Below are positions 54,498 to 64,000 of a stretch of 64,000 bases of DNA, piece by piece. The first letter of the stretch is position 1; each line of letters starts with the position of its first letter. The stretch comes from JAJFUI01 sp963754135 (GTDB lineage Bacteria; Planctomycetota; Planctomycetia; Pirellulales; Thermoguttaceae). A program made the position numbers and the translations under genes. The DNA lies in NCBI GenBank assembly GCA_963754135.1, contig CAVWEY010000005.1, forward strand, positions 201,496-265,495. Reading direction: 5' to 3'. The notes beneath the pieces are model-generated. The model saw only the letters and a program-made list of their open reading frames with translations. It made no database searches and was not told the origin of the DNA.

Positions 54498-55707
54498 TCA
54501 GCGTTCCGGACGAGTGACCTCCGCGGCCTTCAACTCATTTTCCAGTTGTTCGATCGTCGGCAGGCTGGACCGCAACTCGTCGGGCAAAGCCGCCGTGAGC
54601 CGGTACTTGGAGACGCCGATCGGCTTGCGGGTGTCACGCAGGCGCGTATTCAACCGTCACCTTGTCTCGGGCCTTGCAGAGGATGATCCCGATGCTCGAC
54701 CGGTCGTCGGGATGGCGAAGCCGGTCGTCGATGGCCGACAGGTAGAAGTTCATCTTTCCGGCGAACTTGGGCTTGAACTCTTCCACCTTCAGATCAATTG
54801 CCACGAACGCCCGGAGCTTCAGGTGGTAGAACAAGAGATCAATGTAGTAATCCTTCTCATCGACCTCCAAATGGTACTGGCTGCCGACGAAGGCGAAACC
54901 GACGCCCAGTTCGAGCATGAAATCACGGAGGTGTTCCAGCAGGCCCCGCTGCAATTCCCGCTCCCGTGCGTCGTTGGTCAGTGTGAGAAAGTCGAATACG
55001 TAGGGGTCTTTGAGTATCTGTTGGGCCAAGTCGGACTGCGGCTGTGGCAACGTCTCGTGGAAATTGGTGATCGCCTGGCCTTCGCGGCCATAGAGGTCCA
55101 GTTCGATCTGATGGACCAGCACCGCGCGAGACCAACCGTGTTGGACGACCTTTTGGGCGTACCAAAGCCGTTGGCCGGGATTCTTGAGTTTCTCGATTAG
55201 AACCACGTTATGGAACCAGGGTATTTCTGCCACAGCTTTTGGCAGATTCCCTCCATCTGGGGTAGATGCGGTCGGAGTTGGTTGATCTGGCAATTGTCGC
55301 GCAGGCTGCGCGACAATTGCGGTCGCCAATTGTCTCGCAGCTTGCGGGACAATTGTAAGTTCTTTCGTGTAAGCGAGATAGAACGCCCTCATGCGGTGGA
55401 TGTTACCCCGTGAGAAGCCCGCCATTCCGGGAAAAGCGTGTTGAAGATCGGCAGCCAATAGGTCGGTGACTTTGGCCCCCCAGCCTTCCCGATCCTGCCG
55501 TTGGACGATCTCCCGGCCGATGTCCCAATAGAGACGGACCAACTCCCGGTTGGCGGCCGTCGCCGCCCGGAGTTGCGTTCGCTGGATGCGATTCTTGAGG
55601 TTTTCCAGCAGTTGGAAATAACCGGGCGGCAGTGCGGCAAGAGGCCTCCGCACGGGTTTTGCCACGGCTTGCCGCTCCATCTCCTTAACGTTCTTCTTCA
55701 CCGCCAT
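54498..55707 (-). CDS. PDDEXK/DUF1016 nuclease domain protein, one frameshift
   Basis: A YhcG/DUF1016-family protein. The N-terminal DUF1016_N part has LVRLYWDIGREIVQRQDREG and WGAKVTDLLAADLQHAFPG. The C-terminal nuclease-type domain has FVGSQYHLEVDEKDYYIDLL and KLRAFVAIDLKVEEFKPKFA, which supply a typical D-ExK pattern. The apparent stop at 54634 is an artefact. A frameshift near 54645 restores LRDTRKPIGVSKYRLTAALP and the true stop at 54498. Two hairpins (55291-55319 and 55327-55355) are translated in frame as IVPQAARQLATAIVAQPARQ. Members are often close to restriction or toxin-antitoxin genes, but none is seen here. Confidence 0.82.
55291..55355. repeat. Two tandem hairpins inside the PDDEXK gene
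   Basis: CAATTGTCGCGCAGGCTGCG plus CGACAATTG (55291-55319) and CAATTGTCTCGCAGCTTGCG plus GGACAATTG (55327-55355). They are near-identical with stems of about 11 bp and loops of 7 nt. The start of one and the next is 36 bases, so they add whole codons. Confidence 0.85.
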
Positions 55708-55827
55708 CGCGTTGTCTCCCGCTCATCCTGTGCGCACATTGGAAATGAGTTGAATCCCTTCTCTCGCTACAGAACAGAAGTCTGCGTCCCCTGTTTGGTG
55801 CTTGGGTGAGGCGACGGAAAACCTGAG

Positions 55828-56352
55828 CTATTGACTAATCACCTTGTCCAAAGCGTCCTTGACACTCAATATAAGCTCCTTCTCTTCCACCGCCACTCTC
55901 TGTCTTGCAGCATCCTCCACAGAAAACTCAACATACAGTGCGTAGCGAGGACGTATGCCGAGGTTGATCGCCATACCAAGGCAAATTAAGAACACAACTC
56001 CTGTAAAAACTTGCTGGGTTTTGGCGAAAAAAAAGAAGAATATGAGGACGCCGATTACCCATCCTATGACGTCACCATAGTAACGTTTTGCCTGAACTGC
56101 TCGCATCATCTGAATGTCCAAGCAACCAGGCGACCTAAACCAGCCTCTAGGATAGAAGAATTTCTGATCCGTTACCTTGAAGGCACCGCTCTCGAAGCAA
56201 GTAACTTCCCCCAAGGGCTTGGCCGAGGACTCTTGTGCTGGGACGATGAGCACTGAACCACATGCGGGACAGCGGGCCTTCTTGCCCTGCAACTCGTCTC
56301 GGACACGATATTCCTTCCCGCACTTGCATTTCACGACCATAGTCATATTCAA
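55828..56352 (-). CDS. Zinc-ribbon membrane protein of unknown function
   Basis: 174 residues. An N-terminal zinc ribbon (CKCGKEYRVRDELQGKKARC then PACGSVL) precedes a soluble part and two membrane helices (VIGWVIGVLIFFFFFAKTQQ, FTGVVFLICLGMAINLGI). The C-terminus is charged (AARQRVAVEEKELILSVKDA). The zinc ribbon resembles many planctomycete GC-rich short zinc-finger membrane proteins. No function can be named. Confidence 0.7.
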   Translation of the reverse strand: MNMTMVVKCKCGKEYRVRDELQGKKARCPACGSVLIVPAQESSAKPLGEVTCFESGAFKVTDQKFFYPRGWFRSPGCLDIQMMRAVQAKRYYGDVIGWVIGVLIFFFFFAKTQQVFTGVVFLICLGMAINLGIRPRYALYVEFSVEDAARQRVAVEEKELILSVKDALDKVISQ

Positions 56353-56392
56353 GCTCCCTAACGCTTGTGAGCTTTTTGGTATTTGGACGCAT

Positions 56393-57646
56393 TCACGTCA
56401 ATTTCCGGTGATCTCCAATCTCCGGCATGTTCTTATGCGTCGCCGGACCGAAGTAGCGCAGCCCCACCAGCGGCTCGCCGCCGGTGTTGACGACCTCGAC
56501 CCCGGAAGTCGCCGCGTCGTGCGTGATAAACACCTCGTCCCACGGCTCCTCGCCGTAGTGAATCATCACCGGCGCCTGGATCGGCAGTTTGCCCAGCCGG
56601 CCGCAGCCCTGGACGGTGATCCAGCCGCTCGCCCCGGGGTCCTTCAGCACGCACTTCGCCCCAGGCATCACCGTCAACTCCTTGGCCGAAACCAACTGCT
56701 CGCCGTCGAACCGCCCGTAGTCGATCCAGCGGTCGGTGAAGCCGGGGCCTGAACACGCCTTGTCCACAATCGGCTCGATGTAGTTGTGCTGCACGAAGTA
56801 CGGATCGACGTTCTTCTCCCAATCGAGTTGCTCGACGATGAAGTCCAGGTCACGGTGCTTATCTTTGGGCACGTCCTTGACCAACAGGTCCCAGGGCACT
56901 TCGCGCCCTTCGACCAGCGATTGGTACATGCCAAAGACGTCGGAGCCCCATTGCGGCTCGTAGGTACACATCGAGCCGGGGGCGTGCAGCACGCCGGCGG
57001 GAATCATCCAGCCGGTGCCCGCCTTCAGCCGGTACGCCTTCGAGAGGTCGAGGATGCCGTTGTCGCCCTTGTCCCAGTTTTCGAGGCAGCGGCGGACGTC
57101 GGCCTTCGTGGTGCCGGGCTCCAGGCCCATGAACGTGTAGTCGAAGTGGTTCTCGGCGGCGTTCAGTTGGGGTGGGAAGAAGTAACACTCGGGCTTGCCC
57201 TGCTGGCCGGTCAGGGCGGCGTGCTGGTGCCGCTGATGCATGTGGTGCGGGATGGGACCCATGTTGTCGAAAAACTTCGAGTAGACCGGCCAGCGTTTGT
57301 ATTTTTCCCAGATCGCCTTGCCGACGATCCGCGGGCCGGCCTCGGCAACGGCGTCCTTCAAGAGGAACCGCTCGCCCTCGAAGACGCAGTAGCTAAGCCC
57401 TTCATCCGGGGCGCGGCCGTCGTTGGCAGCCTCGGTGGTGCTGGCGAACCAGCGTTCGTCGATGCCGCCCCGGTGCGTGCCCAGGGCGTACCAGTCGGTC
57501 GGGGCCAGTTTGATCCGTTTGCCGGGGTGGAGGAAGTTCCGCGGCACCCAGGTGGGCGTGAGCCGCAGCAGCCCCCCGCCGGCGTCCAAGGCCCGGTCCA
57601 GAATAATCCGGACATTGTCCCGCTTGACGATCTTTGATGCGCACAT
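56393..57646 (-). CDS. Cupin-type sugar isomerase-like protein (mannose-6-phosphate isomerase class)
   Basis: 417 residues from ATG 57646 (MCASKIVKRDNVRIILDRAL). A metal-binding cupin core is indicated by HHMHQRHQHAAL, an aromatic region ENHFDYTFMGLEPGTT and PAGVLHAPGS, with a second cupin-like half including EVFITHDAATSGVEVVNTGG. It resembles class I mannose-6-phosphate isomerase homologues of planctomycetes. The actual sugar is not resolved. It lies divergent from the DUF4432 epimerase-like gene and near the isomerase at 53409, which suggests a sugar-degradation role. Confidence 0.72.
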   Translation of the reverse strand: MCASKIVKRDNVRIILDRALDAGGGLLRLTPTWVPRNFLHPGKRIKLAPTDWYALGTHRGGIDERWFASTTEAANDGRAPDEGLSYCVFEGERFLLKDAVAEAGPRIVGKAIWEKYKRWPVYSKFFDNMGPIPHHMHQRHQHAALTGQQGKPECYFFPPQLNAAENHFDYTFMGLEPGTTKADVRRCLENWDKGDNGILDLSKAYRLKAGTGWMIPAGVLHAPGSMCTYEPQWGSDVFGMYQSLVEGREVPWDLLVKDVPKDKHRDLDFIVEQLDWEKNVDPYFVQHNYIEPIVDKACSGPGFTDRWIDYGRFDGEQLVSAKELTVMPGAKCVLKDPGASGWITVQGCGRLGKLPIQAPVMIHYGEEPWDEVFITHDAATSGVEVVNTGGEPLVGLRYFGPATHKNMPEIGDHRKLT

Positions 57647-57794
57647 GGTGGTTGATCCCTCACGAAAGGCCAAAGGATTAGAACGCCCATTTTTACACCC
57701 AGGCGGGAACGTTTACAAGTGACCCGCCCCCTGCCAGAACGCGGAAAAGCGGCTATACTGCCACCATCCGCTCAGTCCCCGGAGACCAACCGCC

Positions 57795-58957
57795 ATGCCC
57801 CGAAAAACCTGGACCCTCAGCGACGTTGACGCAGACATTTACCTCGAATCGGTTTCCCTTGGTTCCGACCAGGCGGGCGGCGCGGCCAAGGGCTACTCGG
57901 TGACCAAGCGGACGCTCCGGGGCGGACTCCGCGAGGGGGTCGACGTGGTGGAGGTGGACAACGGGCGGTTCCGCTTCGTCGTGGTGCCCACCCGCGGAAT
58001 GGGCATCTGGCGGGCGAGTTGCGGAGATCTGCAACTCGGCTGGAAGTCGCCGGTCCACGGCCCAGTCCATCCCGCCCTGGTCCCCCTCTGGGAACCCAGC
58101 GGCATCGGCTGGCTGGGCGGCTTTGACGAGTTGCTGGTCCGTTGCGGGCTGGAGAGCAACGGTGCGCCGGAGTTCCTGCCCAACGGCGCGCTCCGCTACG
58201 CACTGCACGGCAAGATCGCCAATATCCCCGCCCGCAAGGTCCAGGTCACGATTGACGGCGACTCGGGCGAGATCGCCATCAGTGGCGTGGTCGAAGAAGC
58301 CCGGTTGTTCGGCAACAAGCTCCGCATGACCACCACCATCAGCACGCGAGCCGGCCAGCCGGGAATGACCGTCACCGACGAGATCACCAACCTCTCGGCC
58401 GAGCCGGGCGAGTTGGAGTTGCTCTATCACATCAACTTCGGCGTGCCGCTGGTCACTCCCGGCGCAGGGTCGTGCTGCCGATCAAGAGAATGGCCCCGCA
58501 CGACGCGGTGGCGGCGGCGGACGTGCCAACATGGGGCAGCCACGGTCCCGAGACGCCGGGTCTGGGCGAGGCGTGCTTTTTCTTCGATCTGGCGGCCGAC
58601 GCCGCGGACCAAACCCGGGCGCTGTTGCGTTCCGCCGCTGGCGACCGGGGCGTAAGTGTGATCTTCAGCAAGCGGCAATTGCCTTGCTTCACGCTGTGGA
58701 AGAACCGCCAGGCCGTGGCCGACGGCTACGTGACCGGCTTGGAGCCGGGGATCAACTTCCCCAACCGGCGGTCGTTCGAGGAGCAGCGGGGGCGGGTGGC
58801 CGTCTTGGCGCCGGGCGAGACTCGCCGTTTCGAGGTCACGATCGAAGCCCACGCCGACGCAGCCTCGGTGGCTGCCGCCCAGCGGGCCGTGGCGGCGATC
58901 CAAGGCGGCGTCACGCCGGAGATATGCCCCAAGCCCGATCCGCAATGGTCGGCGTAG
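57795..58957 (+). CDS. DUF4432 aldose-1-epimerase-like protein, one frameshift
   Basis: A galactose-mutarotase-fold protein (DUF4432). ATG 57795. The N-terminal frame carries VVVPTRGMGIWRASCGDLQL, SGIGWLGGFDELLVRCGLES and ELELLYHINFGVPLV. It then breaks near 58466. A second frame continues RMAPHDAVAAADVPTWGSHG, FTLWKNRQAVADGYVTGLEP and ends QWSA at 58957. Both parts together give the usual family length of about 385 residues. Such proteins often lie in clusters for L-fucose or L-rhamnose breakdown, which fits the RhaT fragment nearby; the link is inference. Confidence 0.85.
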
Positions 58958-59080
58958 TTTCCCTCGTCGCCCCATCTTCCCTGCGCCCGCACGATGCCGA
59001 CCTATTGCCACTGGAATTCCGCCGAATCGGCATGGTGGGGCGGGGCCGGTTCTCACTATAATCCGCCCCTGTTTTGGCGT

Positions 59081-59106
59081 TGGGATGGCGGTTGAACTGC
59101 CACCCC
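59081..59106. repeat. Degenerate copy of the dnaG-rpoD palindrome
   Basis: GGGATGGCGGTTGAACTGCC plus ACCCC, with two imperfections relative to the 25-nt palindrome at 40823. It lies 29 bases upstream of the start of the large glycosidase-like gene. Confidence 0.7.
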
Positions 59107-59134
59107 AGCAAACCGCCGAGAAGAATCCGCGGGA

Positions 59135-62100
59135 ATGCCGATGATCGGACAGGGAGGTCCGAGAGCATCGCAGGCAGTTCGTTTGCCGGCCGTCTTGACG
59201 GTTGCCGCAACGGTGTTTCGTTGCGCCGTTGCGTGGGGCAGGCTGTCAGCGTGCATTCCCCACCGACGTGTGCCACTGCTTGGAACAAGCAGTGCGGCGC
59301 CGCCAACCTGCGTCAAACACTGCTTGTTCCAAGCAGTGGCACACTGCGTCCTGCTGGCGGGGACGCTAGCCGCGTCAGGGCAGGTCGCCAACCTACCCCA
59401 CGAAGACCAACTTCGCGTGCGGATTGCCTGGGGCGGCGGGCTGGGCCGGCTCTGGAGCGGAACCATCGCCGTCAGCGAAGGAGCGGTCTCAGAGCCGCAG
59501 CCGCTGGGCATCGAGGCCGACGAACCGGGCTCGATGTGGCTTGAGTCCGATCCGCACGGCGGCGCGAAGCTGGTCGTCCGCCAGCGCAGCCCGCGGACCT
59601 ACGACGGCGTGGACCTGCGGGTTTCGGCCCCGCCGGCGGCGAAGCTGCTGGTGCGGCTTGCGCCGGCCGACGTACCCGACCGGCCGACGGCGGTCGAGAT
59701 TCCGCTGGCCGAGCTCTCCGGCGAGTTTGTCAACAAGGAACTGGACGACCGCGGCAACCGCGTGCTGGCGATGCGTGCGCCGGGCGATCTGCTGCGCGTG
59801 CGGCTGGCCCGCGATCATCTGGTTTTCGCCCCGGGCGAGAAGCTGAAGTTCGAGGTCGAGCCGCACGGACTTCCCTTGCCCGAGGGAAGCCGGGCGCGGC
59901 TCAAGGTGCAACTGCTCGGCAGCGGCGGCAACGAGCTTTGGTCGCAGCAGCAGGACCTGCCGGCCGACCCGACGGCGACGGTCCCCGTCGAGGTGTCTCT
60001 GCCCGGCGAAGAGGGCGTGTACGACGTGGCGATCGCGGCGGCCACGAGTCCCAACTGGTCGCAGGCGGTCCGCAAGCCGCTGAGCTGGAAGCGGACGATC
60101 GCCCAGCGGCGGGTGCAAGTGCTGGTACTGCGGCCCCAGCGCCCACCGGCGCCGCCGGCTGAGCGGGGGCTTGCGCCGGTGGTCGAGATCGATCCGGCCA
60201 ATCCGCGGTGGTACGAGAAGCTCAACAAGCTGTCGCAGTTGCAATTGGCCAGGGCCAGGCTGCCGCGCTGGTTAAACCGCGACGGGCGGACCGTAACCTT
60301 GGGACCGTGGAAGACCGGGTTGGGAAACGACTGCCTGCAATCGCGCCACCATCCGTTGGGCAACCTGGTCGAGTTGAAACCCAACGCCGACTCCCCCGAC
60401 GTCAGTTGGGAAGCCTACTGGCTGCCGATCAACCAGCCCGGCCGGCCGCACGTCCTCGAGGTAGACTATCCCAGCGACGTGCCGCAGACCTTGGGGCTGA
60501 GCGTCCTCGAGCCGGACGCCGCCGGGGCCATGGCGCCGCTGACGGTGGACGCCGGAGTGGACAACGCCGGGGAAGTGGTTGGCACGGCCGGTGCGGCGCC
60601 GCGTTGGCAGCACCATCGCCTGATCTTCTGGCCCCGCACCAACACCCCCTTGCTGTTGGTCACTAACGGCCGCGACCGACAGCCCGCCGTGTATGGCAAG
60701 ATCCGGGTGTTGGCGGACGGAGAGCGGTTGCCGCGGGCACTGCCCGAGCACGCGGCGGCGGGCCGGCTGCTGGCGGCGTATCTCGACCGCCCCCTGATTC
60801 CCGACAATTTCTCGGCCCCGCGGTCGCTCGATCCCTGGAGCAGCCGCTGCCTCGACGACTGGGAGACCTTTTACCAGGGCGGGACGCGGCTGGTCGAGTA
60901 TCTCAATCACGCCGGCTACAATGGCCTGATGCTGGCCGTGCTGGCCGACGGCAGCACGATTTACCCCAGCGCGCTGTTGGAGCCGACGCCGCGCTACGAC
61001 ACCGGGGCGTTGTTCGCCTCGGCCCAGGACCCCCTGCGTAAGGACGTGCTGGAGATGCTGTTGCGGCTGTTCGACCGCGAGGACCTGCAACTGATTCCGA
61101 TGGTCGAGTTCGCCGCTCCGCTGCCGGAGTTGGAGGCGGTGCGGCGGCGGGGCGGACCGGACGCCGAGGGGATCGAGTGGATCGGCCCGGAGGGCGCGGG
61201 GTGGAGCGCCTCGTGGCCGCCGCGGCGGGGACTGGCGCCGTACTACAACCTGCTCCATCCGCGAGTGCAGCAGGCGATGTTGGGCGTGCTGCGGGAGCTG
61301 GCCACGCGTTATGCCGGGCACCCCGCCTTCGCCGGCCTGGCCGTGCGGCTCTCGGCCGACGGTTACGCGCAGTTGCCCGGCCCCGATTGGGGACTCGATG
61401 ACGCGACGATCGCCCGCTTTCAGCGGGACACGGACCTCCAGGTGCCGGGCAGCGGGCCGCGGCGCTTCGCCCAACGGGCGACGTTCCTCGCCGAACCACC
61501 CCACCGCCGGGCGTGGCTGGACTGGCGCACCGGCCAACTCGCCCAGTTCTACCGCCGCGCCGCCGAGGAACTCGCCGCGCTGCGGCCCAACAGCCGGCTT
61601 TACCTGGCGGGGGCGGGCATGACCGGCGGGCCGGAGTTGGAGGCCGAACTCCGCCCCGCGCTCCCCCGCCGGACTACCCTGGCCGCCACGCTGCTGCAAG
61701 TGGGCATCGACCCCCGGCATTTCCCCGACAACCCGCCGCACGTCATGCTGCTGCGGCCCGAGCGCATGGCGCCGGAGGCCGATTTGGCCGGCCGCGCCGC
61801 CGATCTGGAAATCGCACAAATGGCGGACGTCGACCGCTGCTTTCAGACCGCCGCGGCCGGGGGCAGTCTCTTCTTCCACCCGCCGCGGCAAGTCCGCATC
61901 GAGTCGTTCGACCAGAAGAGTCCCTTCAAGCCGGGGGCCGCGTGGCTGGTCTCTCAGCCCGCGCCGGCCGGTCCGCAGAACCGGCGGCGCTTCGTCCATA
62001 GCCTGGCCACGCTCGACGCCGAGGTGATGGTCGACGGCGGCTGGGTGCTGCCGATGGGCCAGGAGGATTCCGTCCGCAACCTGGCGGCCGCTTATCGCGC

Positions 62101-63259
62101 CTTGCCGGCAATCCGTTTTCAGACGGTCCCGAGCGCGGCGCCGGGCGGATCGCAGCCGGTGACGTTCCGCTTCGCCGCCCGCGGCGGCCGGACGTACCTT
62201 TACGCGGTCAACGACGCCCCGCTGCCGGTCACGGCCCGGCTGCACATCGAGGCCGGGCCGGAGTGCCGCATCGAGGAGCTTACCGGCACGCGGAAGATCG
62301 CGCCGCTGCGGCCGGAGGGAGACGCGGGCCTGTGCTGGGAGGTTGCGCTGGAGCCCTACGACCTGGTGGCGGTGCAACTGTCGGAGCCGGGCGCGAAATG
62401 CTCCAACCCGCAGGCGGTCTGGCCGGACTCGGTGGATGCCGAGTTGGGCTCCGAGATCCGGCGGCTGGGGGCCCGCGCGGCAGCCCTGCGCACGCCGCCG
62501 CCGCTGGACGTAGTGGCCAATCCCGGCTTCGAGCGCCCCGCCGGCGGCGACGGCGCGATCCCTGATTGGACCACCACCCACTGCAACCAGACGAGCATCC
62601 AATTGGACAAGAGTGAGAAACACGCCGGGCAGCAGTCGGTCAAACTCTCCAGCACGGACCGGTGGCGTGTCTGGCCAGCCGGTGGTTCGCGGCGCCGTCC
62701 ACCGGCCGGCTGGCCGTGTCGGTTTGGCTCCGCGTGGCCGACGCGGCGCGGCAGCCGCCGCTGCGATTGGCTATGGAAGGAAAGCTCCAGGGCCGCGATT
62801 ACTACCACTGTGCGCCGGTGGGGCTGCCGGCGGGACCTGGCCAGCCGTCCGTGCCGCTACTGCCGAAATGGGGCCAGTACATTTTTCACGTCGACGACCT
62901 GCCCCTGGAGGGCCGCGCTCAGCTTCGCGTCCGCTTCGACTTGATGGGGCCGGGCGAGGTCTGGCTGGACGACGTGCAGGTCTACAGCCTGGCCTTCAGC
63001 CGCTCCGAGATGGTCGAGTTGTCGAAACTGATTGCGCTGGCCGACGTGAAACTTCAGCAGCGGGAGATCGGCGACTGCCTCCGCTTGCTGGAGGGCTACT
63101 GGCCGCGGTTCCTCGCGGAGAACGTGCCGTTGCCGGCCGGCCCGCCGCCCTCCGAGACGATGGCCGCCAAGGCCCGCGAGCCGGAGCCGAAGCCGCCCGA
63201 ACGCCAGTGGCTGGCTCAACCGCGTGAAGGACCTGATTCCCGATTCGCTGCGGTTCTAA
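59135..63259 (+). CDS. Very large secreted glycoside hydrolase-like protein, two frameshifts
   Basis: About 1,370 residues from ATG 59135. The hydrophobic N-terminus is interrupted by a perfect 25-bp inverted repeat (59270-59294 / 59318-59342), which inserts GTSSAAPPTCVKHCLFQAVA into the signal-peptide region. A beta-rich part (residues 90-570) is followed by a barrel-like domain (VEYLNHAGYNGLMLAVLADG, LQLIPMVEFAAPLPE, LAPYYNLLHPRVQQAMLGVL) resembling family-10-like (GHL10) glycosidases, then a beta domain with VANPGFERPAGGDGAIPDWT. Frame breaks occur near 62665 (ACLASRWFAAPSTGRLAVSV resumes) and near 63212 (ending GWLNRVKDLIPDSLRF). The stop at 63257-63259 overlaps the convergent gene. The exact activity is unknown. 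Confidence 0.75.
59270..59342. repeat. Perfect 25-bp inverted repeat in the signal-peptide region
   Basis: GTGCCACTGCTTGGAACAAG plus CAGTG at 59270-59294 pairs exactly with 59318-59342. Each arm is itself a hairpin (CACTGCTTG / CAAGCAGTG). The 73-base block lies inside the leader of the glycosidase-like gene. Confidence 0.9.
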
Positions 63260-63474
63260 GGAGTTCTTCGAACATGGTGCAGCACGGCCGCCAAGCGGAT
63301 GTTCTTTTCGATTCCCTCCAGGGCGTCCTCGGCCGTGAACTTGCCCAGCGAGCGGGCCAATTGGTACATGCCCTCGACCAGGCGGAGGTTCTCCGCGTAG
63401 TCGGGCTTCTGGGAGGCGACCCACGCGGCCTCGAACTCGCGCCAACGCTCAACGTCCCGGATCATCGGCAGCAT
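63256..63474 (-). CDS. Small conserved hypothetical protein
   Basis: 72 residues from ATG 63474 (MLPMIRDVERWREFEAAWVA), preferred to an upstream TTG because GGTGGAG precedes it. Helical throughout, with NLRLVEGMYQLARSLGKFTA and LEGIEKNIRLAAVLHHVRRT. It resembles short planctomycete proteins of similar size with no known function. It converges with and overlaps the glycosidase stop by four bases, and lies just after the Gfo/Idh/MocA gene on the same strand. Confidence 0.65.
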   Translation of the reverse strand: MLPMIRDVERWREFEAAWVASQKPDYAENLRLVEGMYQLARSLGKFTAEDALEGIEKNIRLAAVLHHVRRTP

Positions 63475-63486
63475 CTCCACCGCCAA

Positions 63487-64000
63487 TTATAGCACCTTGG
63501 TGCTGCCCGGCATAGCGACGGGGTAGCGGCCCTGGGCGTCGGGCGTTACCGGCGGATCGGATTCCATCGTCAACTGGTCCAGCCCCGGCGCCAGCTCGAG
63601 GTCCGAGGCGAACGCTTCGTCCCAGGTCACCAGTTTGCCGGACTCGGCGGCCATGCGGCCGAGGATGCCGGTCATCGCCGCCTTGGCGAGGCGCTGCGTC
63701 TCGTTGTAGGGCTGGTTCTGGCGGATGGCCTCGAACAGCAGATCGTGCTCGACTTGGTACGGATCGGGCGTGGGCCCCGTGTGTTCCCAAATGACGTTTT
63801 CTTTGGTCTGCCGGTAACCCCTGAAGAGGCGCGGATGATACATGCTCTCGCCAATGTGAGCGGCGCCTTTCGCGCCGTGCAGGACGCAGCCGGCGAAGTT
63901 CCAGCAACCGGTGATGTGCCGGCCTTGGGAGAACATCCGCGTGCCGTCCGGAAACGTGTATTCCACGGCGTAGTGGTCGAACAACTGGTCGGGCTGGGTG
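63487..64000 (-). CDS. Gfo/Idh/MocA family oxidoreductase (partial, C-terminal part)
   Basis: The N-terminus lies beyond the right edge. The visible 171 codons are the C-terminal domain of the planctomycete secreted Gfo/Idh/MocA-type proteins: TFPDGTRMFSQGRHITGCWN, NVIWEHTGPTPDPYQVEHDL and LFEAIRQNQPYNETQRLAKA, then AAMTGILGRMAAESGKLVTW. These are NAD(P)-dependent sugar or inositol dehydrogenase relatives. Substrate unknown. The stop at 63487 is 13 bases before the small gene start. Confidence 0.88.
   Translation of the reverse strand, partial: TQPDQLFDHYAVEYTFPDGTRMFSQGRHITGCWNFAGCVLHGAKGAAHIGESMYHPRLFRGYRQTKENVIWEHTGPTPDPYQVEHDLLFEAIRQNQPYNETQRLAKAAMTGILGRMAAESGKLVTWDEAFASDLELAPGLDQLTMESDPPVTPDAQGRYPVAMPGSTKVL

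Overview
The window looks like chromosome of a high-GC planctomycete, probably order Pirellulales. This rests on gene content and style: a dnaA-dnaN-dciA-gyrB replication cluster with a divergent DnaA, an S46 peptidase, a GldA/GldFG/DUF4340 transport cluster, sugar isomerase, Gfo/Idh/MocA and DUF4432 genes, and many palindromic repeats. No rRNA, tRNA or CRISPR array was recognised. Antisense reading frames are long because of the base composition and were ignored.

Layout. 1-4.6 kb: S41 protease and small secreted or membrane proteins of unknown role (minus strand). 4.8-11.4 kb: dnaA, dnaN, dciA, a REP-associated transposase unit, a small zinc/membrane protein and gyrB (plus strand). 11.4-13.4 kb: an AAA ATPase and a coupled small partner directly behind gyrB, a candidate defence pair. 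13.8-17.9 kb: two decayed alpha-galactosidase-like genes facing each other around an FAA-hydrolase gene. 18-23.4 kb: beta-CASP metallo-hydrolase, S46 peptidase and a UDP-sugar pyrophosphorylase. 23.4-28.7 kb: DUF4340, a fused GldF-GldG permease and its ATPase. 28.9-30.9 kb: alpha/beta hydrolase, GYD protein and HAD phosphatase. 31-36.7 kb: an operon matching polyprenyl-phosphoryl-arabinose synthesis (DprE1-like, DprE2-like, GT-C-like, UbiA-type phosphoribosyltransferase, flippase-like). 36.7-43.4 kb: cyclophilin, GspF-like protein, dnaG, rpoD and a zinc-ribbon coiled-coil protein. 43.5-45.5 kb: unknown genes. 45.5-52.4 kb: UDP-glucose 4-epimerase family protein, a large membrane GTPase, a secreted Tyr/Gly-rich protein, an Rrf2 regulator, UDP-glucose dehydrogenase and an ORF6N protein. 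52.5-64 kb: sugar-related genes, a RhaT-GyrA chimeric remnant, a PDDEXK/DUF1016 nuclease and a very large glycoside-hydrolase-like protein.

Two window-wide patterns stand out. First, palindromic elements (hairpins and inverted pairs) lie between genes and also inside genes, where they stay in frame. A 19-nt hairpin that always translates as GTRxVP occurs three times in dnaA and once in a GTPase gene, recalling the Rickettsia palindromic elements. A RAYT transposase with matching hairpin ends sits between dciA and gyrB. Second, at least a dozen otherwise good genes are broken by single frameshifts, several at G/C runs. This suggests consensus indel errors more than mass decay, so many of the broken genes are probably intact in the organism. 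dnaA, dnaN, gyrB, dnaG, rpoD and ugd read through without interruption.
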